A stretch of DNA of 64,000 nt from Perca fluviatilis (Eukaryota; Chordata; Actinopteri; Perciformes; Percidae): assembly GCF_010015445.1 (NCBI RefSeq), contig NC_053112.1, positions 38,390,665-38,454,664 on the forward strand, given 5' to 3'. A program made the position numbers and the translations under genes. Shown here piece after piece: positions 34,410 through 46,061 of this stretch. The stretch's first letter is position 1. Each line of letters starts with the position of its first letter. The notes beneath the pieces are model-generated. The model was not told where the DNA came from and made no database searches. It saw only the letters and a program-made list of their open reading frames with translations.

Positions 34410-34841
34410 TAGTGATGCTCAAGCTCCTGTGAACCAATCCTAGAGATACATTCACTAAATCTCAAGGTTAAGATTGAGAGAAAAAAAAGATTAGAATGAT
34501 CATTCACTTTTGGCAAAGCTTGTCTGTACAAACTGTACTGTGTATGCTATCAATTTATTTATTTGTTTACTTACGTTATTTTTTTTTTTATGGTCAATAG
34601 ATACATAGGAAACATGTATTTACCTTGTGGTGTGTAAATATACATAGGAAATTTAAAGATGTTAAATCTGATATAAATATTTTATGATGCAAACATTTAG
34701 CTATTCATGATGATTATTATATAGTAATGGAAAACGATGTCCTTTTCGGACATGTTAAATTAATATTTAGTTTGTTGTTCTGTGTTTTTTTTTTTTATTA
34801 TTTTAAAATGTTTGAAAATAAAGCTTTCATTCATATGCCAA

Positions 34842-35718
34842 GATAGTGACCACAAGGTTAAATATTAAAGCCTGGATGGCTTCTAACTTTTTAAATCTAA
34901 ATGAAGAAAGAACTGAGGTCATTGTGTTTGGACCCAGTTGGGCTGATGATATCCTTCCTGTTGACCTGGGCTACCTGCAACAATATGTCAAACCCATAGT
35001 CACGAATCTGGGTGTCAAAATAGACAATGGTTTTAAACTTGATAAACAGATAAATAATGTTGTTAAATCCAGTTACTATCACTTGAGGTCTTATCTCGTA
35101 CTCACTTTGAACATGTGATTCATGCTTTTATTTCAACTCGTTTGGACTACTGTAATGCACTTTACATTGGCGTTAGTCAAACCTCTCTCTCACACTTACA
35201 GTTAGTACAAAACTCGGCCGCTCGTCTTTTAACCGGAACTCGCAAACATGAACACATGACATCAGTCCTGGCCTCGCTACACTGGCTCCCAGTGCATTTT
35301 AGAATACCTTTTAAGATCTTATTGTTTGTTTTTAAATCACCGAATGGGTTGGCGCCTCGCTACATCTCAGACCTCTTACAAGTTTACACCCCCTCACGGT
35401 CGCTTAGGTCAACTGATCAACTTCGGCTGGTCGCTCCAAAAACCTGGTTAAAAACCAGGGGCGACCGCGCTTTTTCAGCTGCAGCGCCTAAACTGTGGAA
35501 TGAGCTACCTCCACAGGTCAAATTGGCCCCAACCGTCTTAAAACTCACTTGTATTCCCTGGCTTTTAACCCAGCAGGAGAACTCTGTGATCTTATGTTGA
35601 TTTATGTGTTCTATGTGTTTCTATGTGTTTTTTATGTGTTATCTCTTGTTCAGCACTTTGTAAACCTTTGTTTTTTAAATGTGCTATATAAATAAAATGG
35701 ATTGGATTAAAAAAAAAA
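34842..35718 (+). pseudogene. L2-like LINE: 3' part of reverse transcriptase ORF and 3' tail
   Basis: Two frames joined by a frameshift near 35115. The first has IKAWMASNFLNLNEERTEVI and ILPVDLGYLQQYVKPIVTNL. The second has LDYCNALYIGVSQTSLSHLQ, NSAARLLTGTRKHEHMTSVL and ASLHWLPVHFRIPFKILLFV. This is the C-terminal region of L2-clade LINE ORF2. The 3' end has GTGCTATATAAATAAAATGG then ATTGGATTAAAA, the usual L2 tail. Truncated at the 5' side and dead. Confidence 0.8.
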
Positions 35719-37425
35719 CCTGCATAGGCAGTGCCACAGTTTCTGTAAAGTGTGCATGCATATGTTAGTGTATAATGTGCACATGAGAGCTCAAGTGGAT
35801 GCCCACACATGTTATGTCCATGCATACTCCACTTCTGTTTGCTTTTATGAAGTTCTAAACATATATCTGTGTGTTGTTGACTTTATTCTGTGGGATTATG
35901 ATATTGTAAGATGAAGAGTTAAACCCACCTACAGTGAATAAAGGAAGTCCCGGATACAGCAAAAGAGAGCAGGACCTCGGCTCTGGCCAGCTGCATATTG
36001 TTCGTTTATCCCTGAGAGAGTTTCTAAATCCATAACTAAAACTAAGATAAAAGTGTTTTGACCCTACTGTGGGATGTTTCCCAGTGTCATGCAGCTACTC
36101 AGCAGGTGTGCAGAGGGAGGGTGAGTTTCAGAACACACTGCGCAGCAGATAGGCAAAGAGGAACATCAACAAAGCACTGACTGCTCTGACAACCGACAGG
36201 GAAAACATTCCCACAGAGAGAAAACGAGATGGAGAGAGGGTGGAGAGACAAAGAATATGTAAAGTGAAAGACAGAAAGAGAAGAGAGGGGAAGAGGGTCA
36301 CAGAAGAGAGAGGAAGGCAAAGAAAAGATATTAAAGATGATCTTTTATTTGTGTTGTATTTCTTATTTCTCTAACACTGAATATGGGATCAAATTTACAT
36401 GTCGTGCCAGAAACAAGCCAAGTGAAATTTGAGGTTTAGAAAGAAAGGGAACAGCAGAGAAAGGGAGGAGGAATGCAGCCATAGACACAAAGATACAAGC
36501 GTGGAACAATAATGGAAACACCTGTACACTCTATTGTTATCAGGTACAGCAGCTGCACAACAAACACCACATTTGTGAGGCATTAATGTTCAGTTTTTGC
36601 TGAGCCTGAGGTGTTGATTTAGCTCAATTTGACAACGTTTGATGGCGTAGTTTGCGCTTTTCATTCGGATTGCATTGTACTGCAAATACACTCAGTTTAA
36701 AAAAAAAAGTTTTTTGAGAGGGCCTTTAAATAAAAGAAATACCACAACATACAACATTTCTGTAGATATGAATCAACACCTCTGACACATTTCAAGTAAA
36801 AACTAATAAGAACATTTTAGGATCTACAAAAGTAGTATTTGTTGCATTGTTGGAGGAGGAAGGCAGGTGACGCGGTATAAAGAGTGACAAAGTCCACATA
36901 GGGAGGATGTTGGGGTGTCAAAGAAAAATAGAACAGAAAAATAGAACTTTCACAGGAGACCGCTGTTCCTGTCCCTTGTGAAACCAAAAGTGCAACTTGA
37001 CTTATTTTAAGCTTGATTGGTTGGGGTTAGGCATTTGACCTCGAGTGGTTAAGGGTAGGATAACCGATTGGTCAGGGGATAGGACCTGTACAAATGGAGT
37101 TACGTTACCTTGCGTAAGCATGGACGCCTGGCCAATAAATGCTATTGAAGGGTGGGTCTTGGCTTTCCCATTGTGGGATTCATAATATCGATGGTGGACG
37201 TCGGACTAAGTGGGCTCTAGGATCAAAGGGAATTTTTCGGGTTATTGAGAGGTCGGAACAATGGAGTGTTGGAGAAATGACATGGCACCGAGAAAAGAGG
37301 CCACCTGCCTCTTTCTATCTGTACGTGTGAATGTAAATCTAAAGGGAACAAATTACATTATATTGCTGTTTCCATTATTTTGTCCACCTCCTGTAAAGCA
37401 ACCAAAAAAAAACAATAAAAAAATG
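35719..37425. other. Intergenic, no gene seen
   Basis: GA-rich DNA at 36110-36320 and 36430-36480, otherwise unremarkable. A fragment near 36950-37100 shares short phrases (GAAACCAAAAGT, CAGGAGACCGC) with the dispersed repeat seen near 47,100. Confidence 0.4.
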
Positions 37426-37635
37426 AAAGCTGCAAGCAGCGTTGGACGGGCCCTCGCTCCTTCGTGCGCTCTACGTGACCCTGCATTTGTGCATCGGTCA
37501 GACACAGCGCACACGGTGGAGTGTGTGGTGTTGGAAATGGTATATTGCAAATTTACAAAGTAGAAGGGGGCGGGCAAACGGTCACCAATGAAAAGGGAAC
37601 TCTCTACAGAGTTCAATGATACCTCACACAAGAGT

Positions 37636-38519
37636 GTACCTTAAACCTTATCTTAAATACCTCCAAAACAAAGGAGATGTCAATTGATTTTAGAAAAGCA
37701 CAGTCCCCTAAACCCACTCTTATAAACGGGGATCCTTAAGATACTGTCACAGAGTACAAGTACCTCGGCATGGTTCTCGACCACAAACTTAAATGGGACG
37801 TATGGACTGACAAATTAAATACTAAGTCCCAACAAAGAATGTTCTTTTTAAGGAAATTGTTGTCCTTTAATGTCAGCAGCAGTATTCTTCAAACATTTTA
37901 TTGTGCTTTTGTTGAAAGTGTTCTCTCCTTTGGCATTATCTGTTGGTTTGGCAACGCCACTGAAGCACAGAAAAAGTACATCAGGAAAATAATAACAACA
38001 TCAAGTAAACTATCAGGTATTCCATTCCCAAGTACGGAAAGTATATAAAAACAGAACACTAAAAAAGGCAAATAGTATTGTGAGTAATCAGAGGCACCCC
38101 CTTGCCCCCTCATTTGAACTGCTGCCTTCAGGACGGCGATACTGTGCTCCTGTGTTTACAAAAAACAGATCCAAGTTCTCCTTTGTTCCACAGGCCATCA
38201 AACTCCTTAATAAATCTCAAAGTTAATGAAGGTCCTGTACGGTAATAAGGTTTTTATTCATTTATCTATATTACTTTTGTTTTTATCGTTTATCCAGCTG
38301 GTCTGCAACCATACTCAACCCACACACCCCCTTTCCCCTTCCCATATGCATGAGTGCCCTGGTCTATGAGTAGTAATGTTTACATGTTACGGTCTTTTAT
38401 TGTTTGTTTTTTGTCTTTTCTTTTTTTCTTAATGTTGTTAAAGTGCTGTGATGTGTGATGTGATTTCTGCTGCAACCTAATTTCCCCACGGGGACAATAA
38501 ACAATAAACAAACAAAAAT
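37636..38519 (+). pseudogene. LINE fragment inside repeat family B
   Basis: Frames include YKYLGMVLDHKLKWDVWTDK, QQRMFFLRKLLSFNVSSSIL and FVESVLSFGIICWFGNATEA. A later frame gives FELLPSGRRYCAPVFTKNRS and FSFVPQAIKLLNKSQS. This is the C-terminal tail of a non-LTR reverse transcriptase ORF with frameshifts. The 3' end AATTTCCCCACGGGGACAAT then AAACAATAAAC is typical of these LINEs. Confidence 0.75.
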
Positions 38520-38696
38520 AAACGGGTCACCAGTTATGGAAGGGGGCGTGGCGTAAGCATTTGGGGGCGGGCCAAACCATGACCAATGACAAAGGAACTC
38601 TCTGCTGAGTTCAAGGATACCTCACACAATAGTCTACGTCAAATGGCTCATTAGTTATAAAAAGGGGCGTGGCTAAAGCATAGGGGGCAGGTCAAC

Positions 38697-38757
38697 CAGA
38701 TAAATAATAGAACGCACCATTAGTACCACCTCATGCGTGAGGCGAGCGTGGCTGGTC
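38697..38757 (+). repeat. 61-bp patch copied from the MITE junction at 44.7 kb
   Basis: It matches 44661-44721 with two differences. The patch covers the right end of the inner MITE, its TTA target base triplet and about 38 bp of the outer element. It is bounded by direct repeats GGTCAACCA at 38690-38698 and 38754-38762. Confidence 0.7.
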
Positions 38758-39372
38758 AACCATTTTGTCCTGTAAATGTTCTCAGAGTTGGAGTGTTATG
38801 AATCCTGAAAAGTTTCGAGCCAATTGGACAATGTACACTCGAGTTACAGCCACTTCCTGTTTTGATTGCGAAACGCACAAAATGGCCGCCCCACCACGGC
38901 CACACCCTATGACGAAAAGTTTTTCTTTTAATAACTTTTCATCTTTAACGTCTTAAGATGGCACAGACCAAATTTGAAGTCGATCAGATGAAATCTCTAG
39001 GAGGAGTTTGTTAAAGTACGACATGTACGATGACACTTAATTAAAAATGGCGGACTTCCTGTTGCGTTAAGGGTATGGGTCCAATGAGCTTTTTTGTACA
39101 TATGTGTACCACGTTTCGTTAATCTACGTTAAATGCACTGCAGGGACACCATTTTTTTTTATTTTGTAGGGGGCGCTAGCGAGCCATTGTTGTGCGCCTA
39201 TTCCGGAAACCCTTAAAATACATACATTTTCACCAGGCCTGATGCGACCGCCAATTTTGGTGAGTTTTTGAATATGTTAAGCCCCTCAAAAAGGCGATTC
39301 ATTTACAGGGAAAAAAGAAAGAAAGAAGGAAGGAAGAATTCCTTCAGTTTCAATAGGTTGTCGCTCGGGCCC

Positions 39373-40009
39373 TAAAACCAACATTATAGAGGAAGGGCAA
39401 GAGGAAAATAGCAATCAGAAAATCCCATTTGGTTTCAATTCTTGAAAATCAAAATAAATTCATACACTTTACTGTTCAGCACATACTGTATGCTACTAAA
39501 CCTTTCCTTCTACTACTAGGAGCCAGTAATGCCACATCCAGTCCAATATTGGGAAGTCCTAACAGTATGGCAGGAGAATAGCAGAGACTGTGGGAGTGAA
39601 AAGGTCGACAGAGTTCACCGGGCCTCCTATTAATGAGTAGCACCACCTTGGAGTGGAGCAGAGGAAAAGGCCGCCAATCATCACCGCTGAAATGTGTCAA
39701 CAAAGCAGTGTGAGAAGAGCATGCTCCACTGTTTGCCCTCCCACACCTCAAGATGACGTGATAGGTGGAAGAAAAGAAAAAAAAAGAGTGTAAAAGGAGA
39801 GGGTTGACAGAAAGTTGCTGGCTGCAAACAGGAGGCATTTGAAGCCGTGGTAGAGAGGAGGTCACTGAACAAACTGTTATCCATCATGGCTAACCCCACC
39901 TTTTTCCACTTTGTCTCGCGCCACTGAAAAAAATAGTGGTTTAAAATTGCGCACTTTAAATCGTGGCGTGCCAGCGAGATCGACGTCATTTTGACGTCAC
40001 ACTGTCGCG
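39373..40009. other. Intergenic, no gene seen
   Basis: Contains overlapping minus-strand open frames (39476-40073) of 129-130 codons that resemble nothing I know and have no splice or start support. Left uncalled. Confidence 0.4.
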
Positions 40010-40240
40010 CGACAGGTCGGGAACAGCGACTGTAAAAAGGCCTCCATGAGGCGACAACAAGTTTAGGCACCAAAACGACTAGTTAAGTTTAGGAAAAAGA
40101 ATGTGGTTTGGATTAAAACTCCAAAGGAGCACGCGTTTCCTGGGTGAAAGTCACTGACCCACCCATCCAACCTAACCTCTTCCCTACGCGGTCAACCGCC
40201 TACGTGGAATGCTTACGAATTATAGTGCTTAACTTTTCGT
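40010..40240 (+). repeat. Dispersed repeat family C, copy 1 (partial)
   Basis: GTTTAGGCACCAAAACGACT then AGTTAAGTTTAGGAAAAAGA and CCTGGGTGAAAGTC are shared with 59,330-59,425 and, inverted, with 41,440-41,560. Confidence 0.6.
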
Positions 40241-40681
40241 AGCTATATGAATGTATGGTTCACGAGAACAGCGTGCACCGGTCCAACAGCGGAGCACTTT
40301 CTCCAAAAGTCTCCGGCAGCTTCAAAATCGCACGGACCGCTACAGGAAATCATTCCTACCGCAGGCAAAACAACGTTTTAACTCTTAAACTCCGAGTGTT
40401 AGATAAGACTCAAATGCATCACAATACTGCACTATAGTAGTAAACTAGGTTTACTTACATCTTTTATAAATACTATTTTAGTAGGTTGTACATTTTTATC
40501 CACCACTTATGTATATACATTTGTACATTCTTTCCTGTGTATATTTTCTGAATAGGTGTTCTTATATTCTATCCTATTTATTATTTTGTGTATATTCTGT
40601 ATGTGTGCTGTGTCTTATGTCTGCTGCTGTAGCACTGAGATTTTGATTTGGGATCAATAAAGTCTAATCTAATCTAATCTA
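40241..40681 (+). mobile_element. LINE 3' end with TAATC-type tail
   Basis: A decayed C-terminal ORF2 region (about 40,270-40,400) is followed by a T-rich 3' UTR, then GATTTGGGATCAATAAAGTC and a (TAATC)n tail. This is the usual end of fish L2/Rex-type LINEs. No intact frame. Confidence 0.6.
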
Positions 40682-41439
40682 GAGCAAGGAAGTTAAAGAC
40701 CGACTCCCCCTCCCAGCACCCCTCCTCCCTCCCCCCCCCTCTCTCTCAGAATGAAATCCGGTGCCATAAAATGTAAGAGGGGGCAAACATCTCCTCCCCA
40801 GCTTGTCGGGGAGTTTGTTTTAAAGTGGAAATGAGGCTGATGGCGCACTTGGCGATTAGCCCCGCGGCTAACATGAAAGGAGAGGAAAAGACAGCTGCTA
40901 ATTTTCTCCTTTGACCTTTTGGCTCCCGCTGGTATTTCATACAAACGCTGATTTATGGAGGAGCCTAACAGCTCACTGCTACTGGAGGGATTACCGTAAG
41001 AGAAAGAGAAAACGAAAGCTGACCCCTAGGACTCTGCACTATCTCAATTCATTCATTTCATCTTTTTGTTTCTATCTCTGTCCTTTTCACTTCACATGTC
41101 CTTCTCCTCTCGCCCATATCTCTCTGTCGATTTCCCTTTGTTTCTCTGTCCGTCTGCCGTAGTGGATTTTCAACTCTTTATCTCCCCCCCCACCCCCATC
41201 TTTATTTGTAGTCTGTTTCTGTCTGCATTTGTCCTTCATCCTGCCCATCCTTCCACCTGCGCTCTTTCTATATATCTATATATCCTCTGTGAAATAAGCA
41301 TTTACAGCACGTAGGTATGTATGAGACTCCTTTTTGCTTTGTCACTCACATTATGCAGGCTGCTGAACCATTATTACACATAGCTACAAAAGTAACGCAC
41401 TGTAATGTGTAAATATTCTACATATTTTCCACGAAGTAG

Positions 41440-41790
41440 TTAAGGGGAAAACAAAAGACTTTCACCCAGGAAACAGGTGTTTGTTTTAACCCAAACCACA
41501 GTCATTGTTTCTAATCTTAACTAGTCCTTTTGGTGCCTAAACTTAACAGTCAACGTCGCAGCGCAGTCACCTTTTGTCGGCTTAACTCAACTGTAACGTC
41601 CACTGAAACGACCGTAACCTCACAGTGCTCTGCGGCCAGCTCACAGTCACCTTTTCTCGGCTAAATTTAACTGTTAAGACCACTAAACGTGACTGTCATG
41701 TGACAGCTGGCAGTGGCCGTTATTTCCGTAGGATAACCTACGACTTGTTGTGCATACGTTTTTGTATGATAGCATACATCTTCACTAGGC
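41440..41790 (-). repeat. Dispersed repeat family C, copy 2 (inverted)
   Basis: The reverse complement matches 59,100-59,425: GAAACGACCGTAACCTCACA, CTGCGGCCAGCTCACAGTCA and CGACTTGTTGTGCATACG are all recognisable there in opposite orientation. Non-coding. Confidence 0.7.
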
Positions 41791-42209
41791 CCTGTTCCCA
41801 AAATGAACAGGGTTATGTGTCTGCTTAATCCTTATTTTCAGTATAAAGTTTCAGTTCATTTGATAAATTATCATTTAATGTGTATAAAATGACACAGGCC
41901 TGTTTAGTTGGTCTATGGATTGGGTTCAATCAAGCAGAGTACATACAGGTGTGTCTGATTAGCTCCTCTCAGCCACTGCAAAGGTGGAGGAGAATAGGTG
42001 AGATAGTTCTGCAGTGAAGGATATGTTATTATATCTGGTAGGCCTGTCACCTCTTAGCCGATTAGTCGACTAATCGGTCATTTTGGTCTTCGTCGACCAA
42101 GATTTCTTCAGTCGAATGACTTATTGCAAAGAAACCCATGAGCACATCTCTGATAAACAATAACAAGATTTAAAGTGGTGCTTTTGCATGATTCTTTGTG
42201 GAGAAATCT

Positions 42210-42735
42210 TACAGATAAAATGCCTCTGGGGCAGCAGAGACCCAGGAAGTGAAGATCCGGCGGTACATTCCCTTCTTCCCCTCCTCTCTCTACTGTTGCC
42301 TCTCTATTGTTCCCTCAATTTGCCAAAGGGGGAGAGAGGTGCACGGAACAATTTCAAACAGGCTAATCACTTCAAACATTTTGCTTGTATATTAGCTCGA
42401 AATCACAGCACAATTGTTCCTCTTATGCATTGTAAGGAGTCATCCAGTTCTTCCTCTTTCTTTGTGTTGACATTCTAACCTCCGGTGGATTTGTGAGGAC
42501 TATGGTTAACTGCTCCTCAGATCTCTGCAGGGTAAATCCAGACAGCTAGCTAGACTATCTGTCCAATCTGAGTTTTCTGTTGCACGACTAAAAAAGCGTA
42601 CACGTTCCACCAAAACAAGTTCCTTCCTGAGGCTATTTAGCAGAGGCACTGTCACTAAGTCTGGCGCTTAGCACCACCCAAGACGATTGTGATTGGTTTA
42701 AAGAAATGCCAATAACCCAGAGAAGGTTTTTTTTT
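42210..42735 (+). repeat. Dispersed repeat family A, copy 3
   Basis: Has the AATGCCTCTGGGGCAGCAGA block (also at 30124), the CTCAGATCTCTGCAGGGTAA block and the AAGAAATGCCAATAACCCAG block. It is preceded at 42041-42120 by a hAT-like end (TAGGCCTGTCACC ... TAGTCGACTAATCGG). Confidence 0.75.
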
Positions 42736-43299
42736 CTGTCTGCGGAAAGATTTTTGTCACTGCGATAGCGTCACAACGGTGAAAGATAAGTCACAAAACT
42801 TTTCGGGTGTGTGGTAGAGATCAAAATGAAGGCAGGGTTCGTAGATGGGTGTGGTCCGGGCATGGGCGCTGGAATTAGTGGGGTATGAAGTAGGGAAGGA
42901 GCCATTGGCCCCCCCCCCACTTTACGCCCCCTGGCCCAATTTGGCATTGTGGCTGGTGTGATCTCATCGCAAGATGGTCTCTAGTTTTGTATTAGATTGG
43001 CACTGTTAAACTGCTTCTGAGCATAAGGTTAACATGTTTGAAGGCTGCACATTGATTACAGTTAATACTCCCCTCTAAACAGAATGGATAGGCTTGAAAC
43101 CTCTCGCAACCATCTATTGCACACTTTATCTCCAATAGAGTTTTTAAATATCTGCATTTTTTTATTTCCATAAATGAGCATTTATATTTTGGAGCAAGAC
43201 TGGCTAAGGCAGACCATAATAAGAAAATCCCCATGAGTGCTGGAAACAGGATCAATAAACTTGTTTTTTTTACCGTCTTTTGGAAAATCAGACTTTAGC

Positions 43300-43331
<32 letters not shown>

Positions 43332-44108
43332 TTATGTAATATCAATAGCTAAGATGGAGTTATGATTGTTGAAGCAATGGTTTATTTAACACATACAGAG
43401 AAATTTCTTTAGCATGAAAATAAAAAAAACAAAGCTTTTCCAAGACATAACACATCAGTAACATACAAACTAAATAATACGAGGAAACGAAAGAGTCACA
43501 ACAAGAGCAGCTCGTCACCGGCCAGACTCAACAACACATGGCGGCACGTTGGAGGCAAATAACCAAGGAGTTCAAAATCAGAGCAGCTGCTCTATCAGCT
43601 GAAGGAAGATATTTGTGTTCCTGGGTTTTTGGACTAGAGATGTGAATATGAACAATGCATGAATTTCCCAAAGAGAGCCAAAACGTTGTCAACGTTGGGT
43701 TTCATTGGTTGTCTCTTGATGTTACTACAAATAAAACCCTTGGCTCTCTGGTTTGAAGCTTCTGGAATTCTCCCAAATAACACAACCGACAAATATCATA
43801 ATATCCATATAAAATTTGGTTTTAAGGGTGGAATTTGCTTCTTTAAAGGAGACATATCCTACTTATTTACTGGTTTATACTTGTATTTTACTTAACAACT
43901 GTATTGCACTAGAACATGATTAAATGCTTGAATGTTCAAAAAATAAAATATTTTTTTCATACGATCTGTCTGAATACACCTGTTCTCCCTCTGTCTGAAA
44001 CGCTCCATTTTAGCGAGAAAAATATGTTGCACCTTTGCAAAGGTAGTTCTCAAGCCGGGGGTGGAGATACGCAGATGGGCGGTATGCTATTGGCCCTTAC
44101 CCACTGCT
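42736..44108. other. Intergenic, no gene seen
   Basis: C-run near 42910, TA repeat at 43306-43330, AT-rich elsewhere. No coding signal that I trust. Confidence 0.4.
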
Positions 44109-44109
44109 A

Positions 44110-45120
44110 GTAGAAGCTCTGCTCGGCTCGACCGCGGTGCCCCCGTCCTCCATTTTCCATTGCAGGTTTATGGTGCGTTCTATTATTCTCAACGAACCGA
44201 CTCGGACCTCGGATATGACGTCATTTCCACACTTCAAGCGTTCTGGTATGTTTTGCGCGTCCGAGTCGGAGAAAAAACATGGACACCACCCGGAAAGCTG
44301 TTGCTATGGTAGCACTGGCCGAGTAGTAACGCTAGCCACGTTAGCAAACAAGGCTTCATTCAATATTGCACTCACAACAAGACCGATTCCCATATCAACA
44401 GGCAGAGAAACGGACGCAGTAAGGTATTGCAGTAATACAAATGATTCAAATCTTCATTTAAACAGCCAAAGCGGTCCAAAAACAATGACAACAATTCATA
44501 CTACAAGTCACACAGGGTGCTGCCATCTTGGAATCCATGTCGGAATTCTTGCTCGGTGTCCTTGCGGTTGTCCGAGTTCCGAGCTCGGAAATCCGAGGAA
44601 AGGTGGCGTGTTGGTGCTTGTTGTTAGGCAACGTCTGTTTTCCTGGTCGGAACTCCAACACAGATAAATAATAGAACGCACCATTAGTACCGCCTCATGT
44701 GTGAGGCGAGCGTGGCTGGTCGTCATAGCGCCGCCGCAGGAAACTGCCGTGACCTAACGCGTCACACGCATAGAACGTCGAAGGTGTGTTGTTGTTGTTG
44801 CCACAGCCAGAAGACAAATTTTGTTTCAAAAGAAGCCGGAGGCAGCAAAAAAACAGCGGGTTTGTTCAGGACACCCCCGTCTGACGCTAGCAATGATGAC
44901 GCAGTAATTAGTGACGATTCTCTCCGACCAATCAGTAGTCTGCAGGTTTTCACGTCACCTTTTGGTATCGCCTCGGCTCGCTGGGAACCTCGACAGAGGT
45001 GATACTAAGAAAAGTACCTGTTGGCAGGTACCAGGGACTTTTTTTTCATTATGGAAAACCAGAAAAGGCGAGTAGAGTCGAGGCGAGTCGAGCAGGTACC
45101 ACGTAGTGGAAAATCGCCAT
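44110..45120. mobile_element. Outer MITE-like element with long imperfect inverted ends
   Basis: The right part (GGTACCAGGGACTTTTTTTT, then GAGTCGAGGCGAGTCGAGCA and GTAGTGGAAAATCGCCAT) is a familiar fish MITE end. The left part (CTCTGCTCGGCTCGACCG ... CCATTTTCCATTGC) is its imperfect inverse. It is split at a GTTTAGTACC site by an inner element at 44171-44683. Edges are approximate. Confidence 0.5.
44171..44683. mobile_element. Inner MITE with 17-bp perfect inverted ends and TTA duplication
   Basis: TGGTGCGTTCTATTATT at 44171-44187 is exactly inverted at 44667-44683. TTA flanks both sides (44168-44170, 44684-44686). A 3-bp T(A/T)A duplication is the signature of PIF/Harbinger elements. The 513-bp interior has further inverted phrases (GACTCGGACCTCGGATATGA against TTCCGAGCTCGGAAATCCGA) but no transposase. 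Confidence 0.75.
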
Positions 45121-45605
45121 ATCAGCCTGCATGTGACCGTTGCCCCTGTTCTTACCTGATCAGTGATCTGACCACAAGTGGACAGCTCTAAGTACATTAG
45201 TTCACACCTGGTGTTGGAATGTGTCTCCATATGCTCCATATGATCTGAAGTAATATTCAGTGGTAAGTATATCAGTGGTTCCCAATCCTTTTGGCCTGAG
45301 GCACCCCAACAGCCCTGTCGGATGAACTCACATACCAGATCGTGCAATACAGTTTTTCTTATACAATTGAACTGTCAATATTTAGGTTGGTTTGGTCAGC
45401 AATCCTACCACTAGCCTACTAGGCTATTGCTGCATTGGGTGAGACTGAATGTTTCAATCATTTATCCATTAACATTACTGTTAGCTAATTATTTTTACTC
45501 ACTACTTTTGGATACCTCACTCTTTTTGGATATATATATATATGTAAGAAACTCAATAATCAATCAATCTTATAAAATAAACAATCTTTGCAGCCATGGT
45601 TTCAA

Positions 45606-45673
<68 letters not shown>

Positions 45674-46025
45674 CTCTCTCCACATTTTGTTCTCCCCCTC
45701 TGGGTTTCAGAGTTCAAGCAGGTCATTAGCAGAGTGTTTACAGTGGGAAAGAGGGCATTCATTAAGAAAATGCAAGTGTGTGTGTATGTGCACGTGTGCC
45801 TGTCTGTGATCACCATATGAATGCGTGCATGTATGTGTGTGTGCCTAACTGTGATCACAGTGTGTGTGTGTATCAATCACTCCAGTGTGGGTGACGACGA
45901 GGAGCTGTTTGTCTTTCTCATAAAAGGGAAAGGGATCAAAAGGGCTGGTCTACCAGCTGGACCTTCAATCACACTGGGACAGCGTGACTTTAGAGCCCTG
46001 GGCAGCTGGAGCCCTGGGCACTAAT

Positions 46026-46061
<36 letters not shown>

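Larger units (their letters stand above)
37424..39372. repeat. Dispersed repeat family B, interrupted by a LINE
   Basis: It starts with the small palindrome GCTGCAAGCAGC followed by GTTGGACGGGCCCTCGCTCC and ends in TCGCTCGGGCCCTAA, a pattern I know from abundant fish repeats. Inside are GGGGGCGTGGC-type subrepeats and TACATATGTGTACCACGTTT. About 37,636-38,519 is a LINE inserted into it. The motif AGAGTTCAATGATACCTCAC on the left reappears as GAGTTCAAGGATACCTCACA on the right, so the family has internal tandem structure. Confidence 0.6.
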
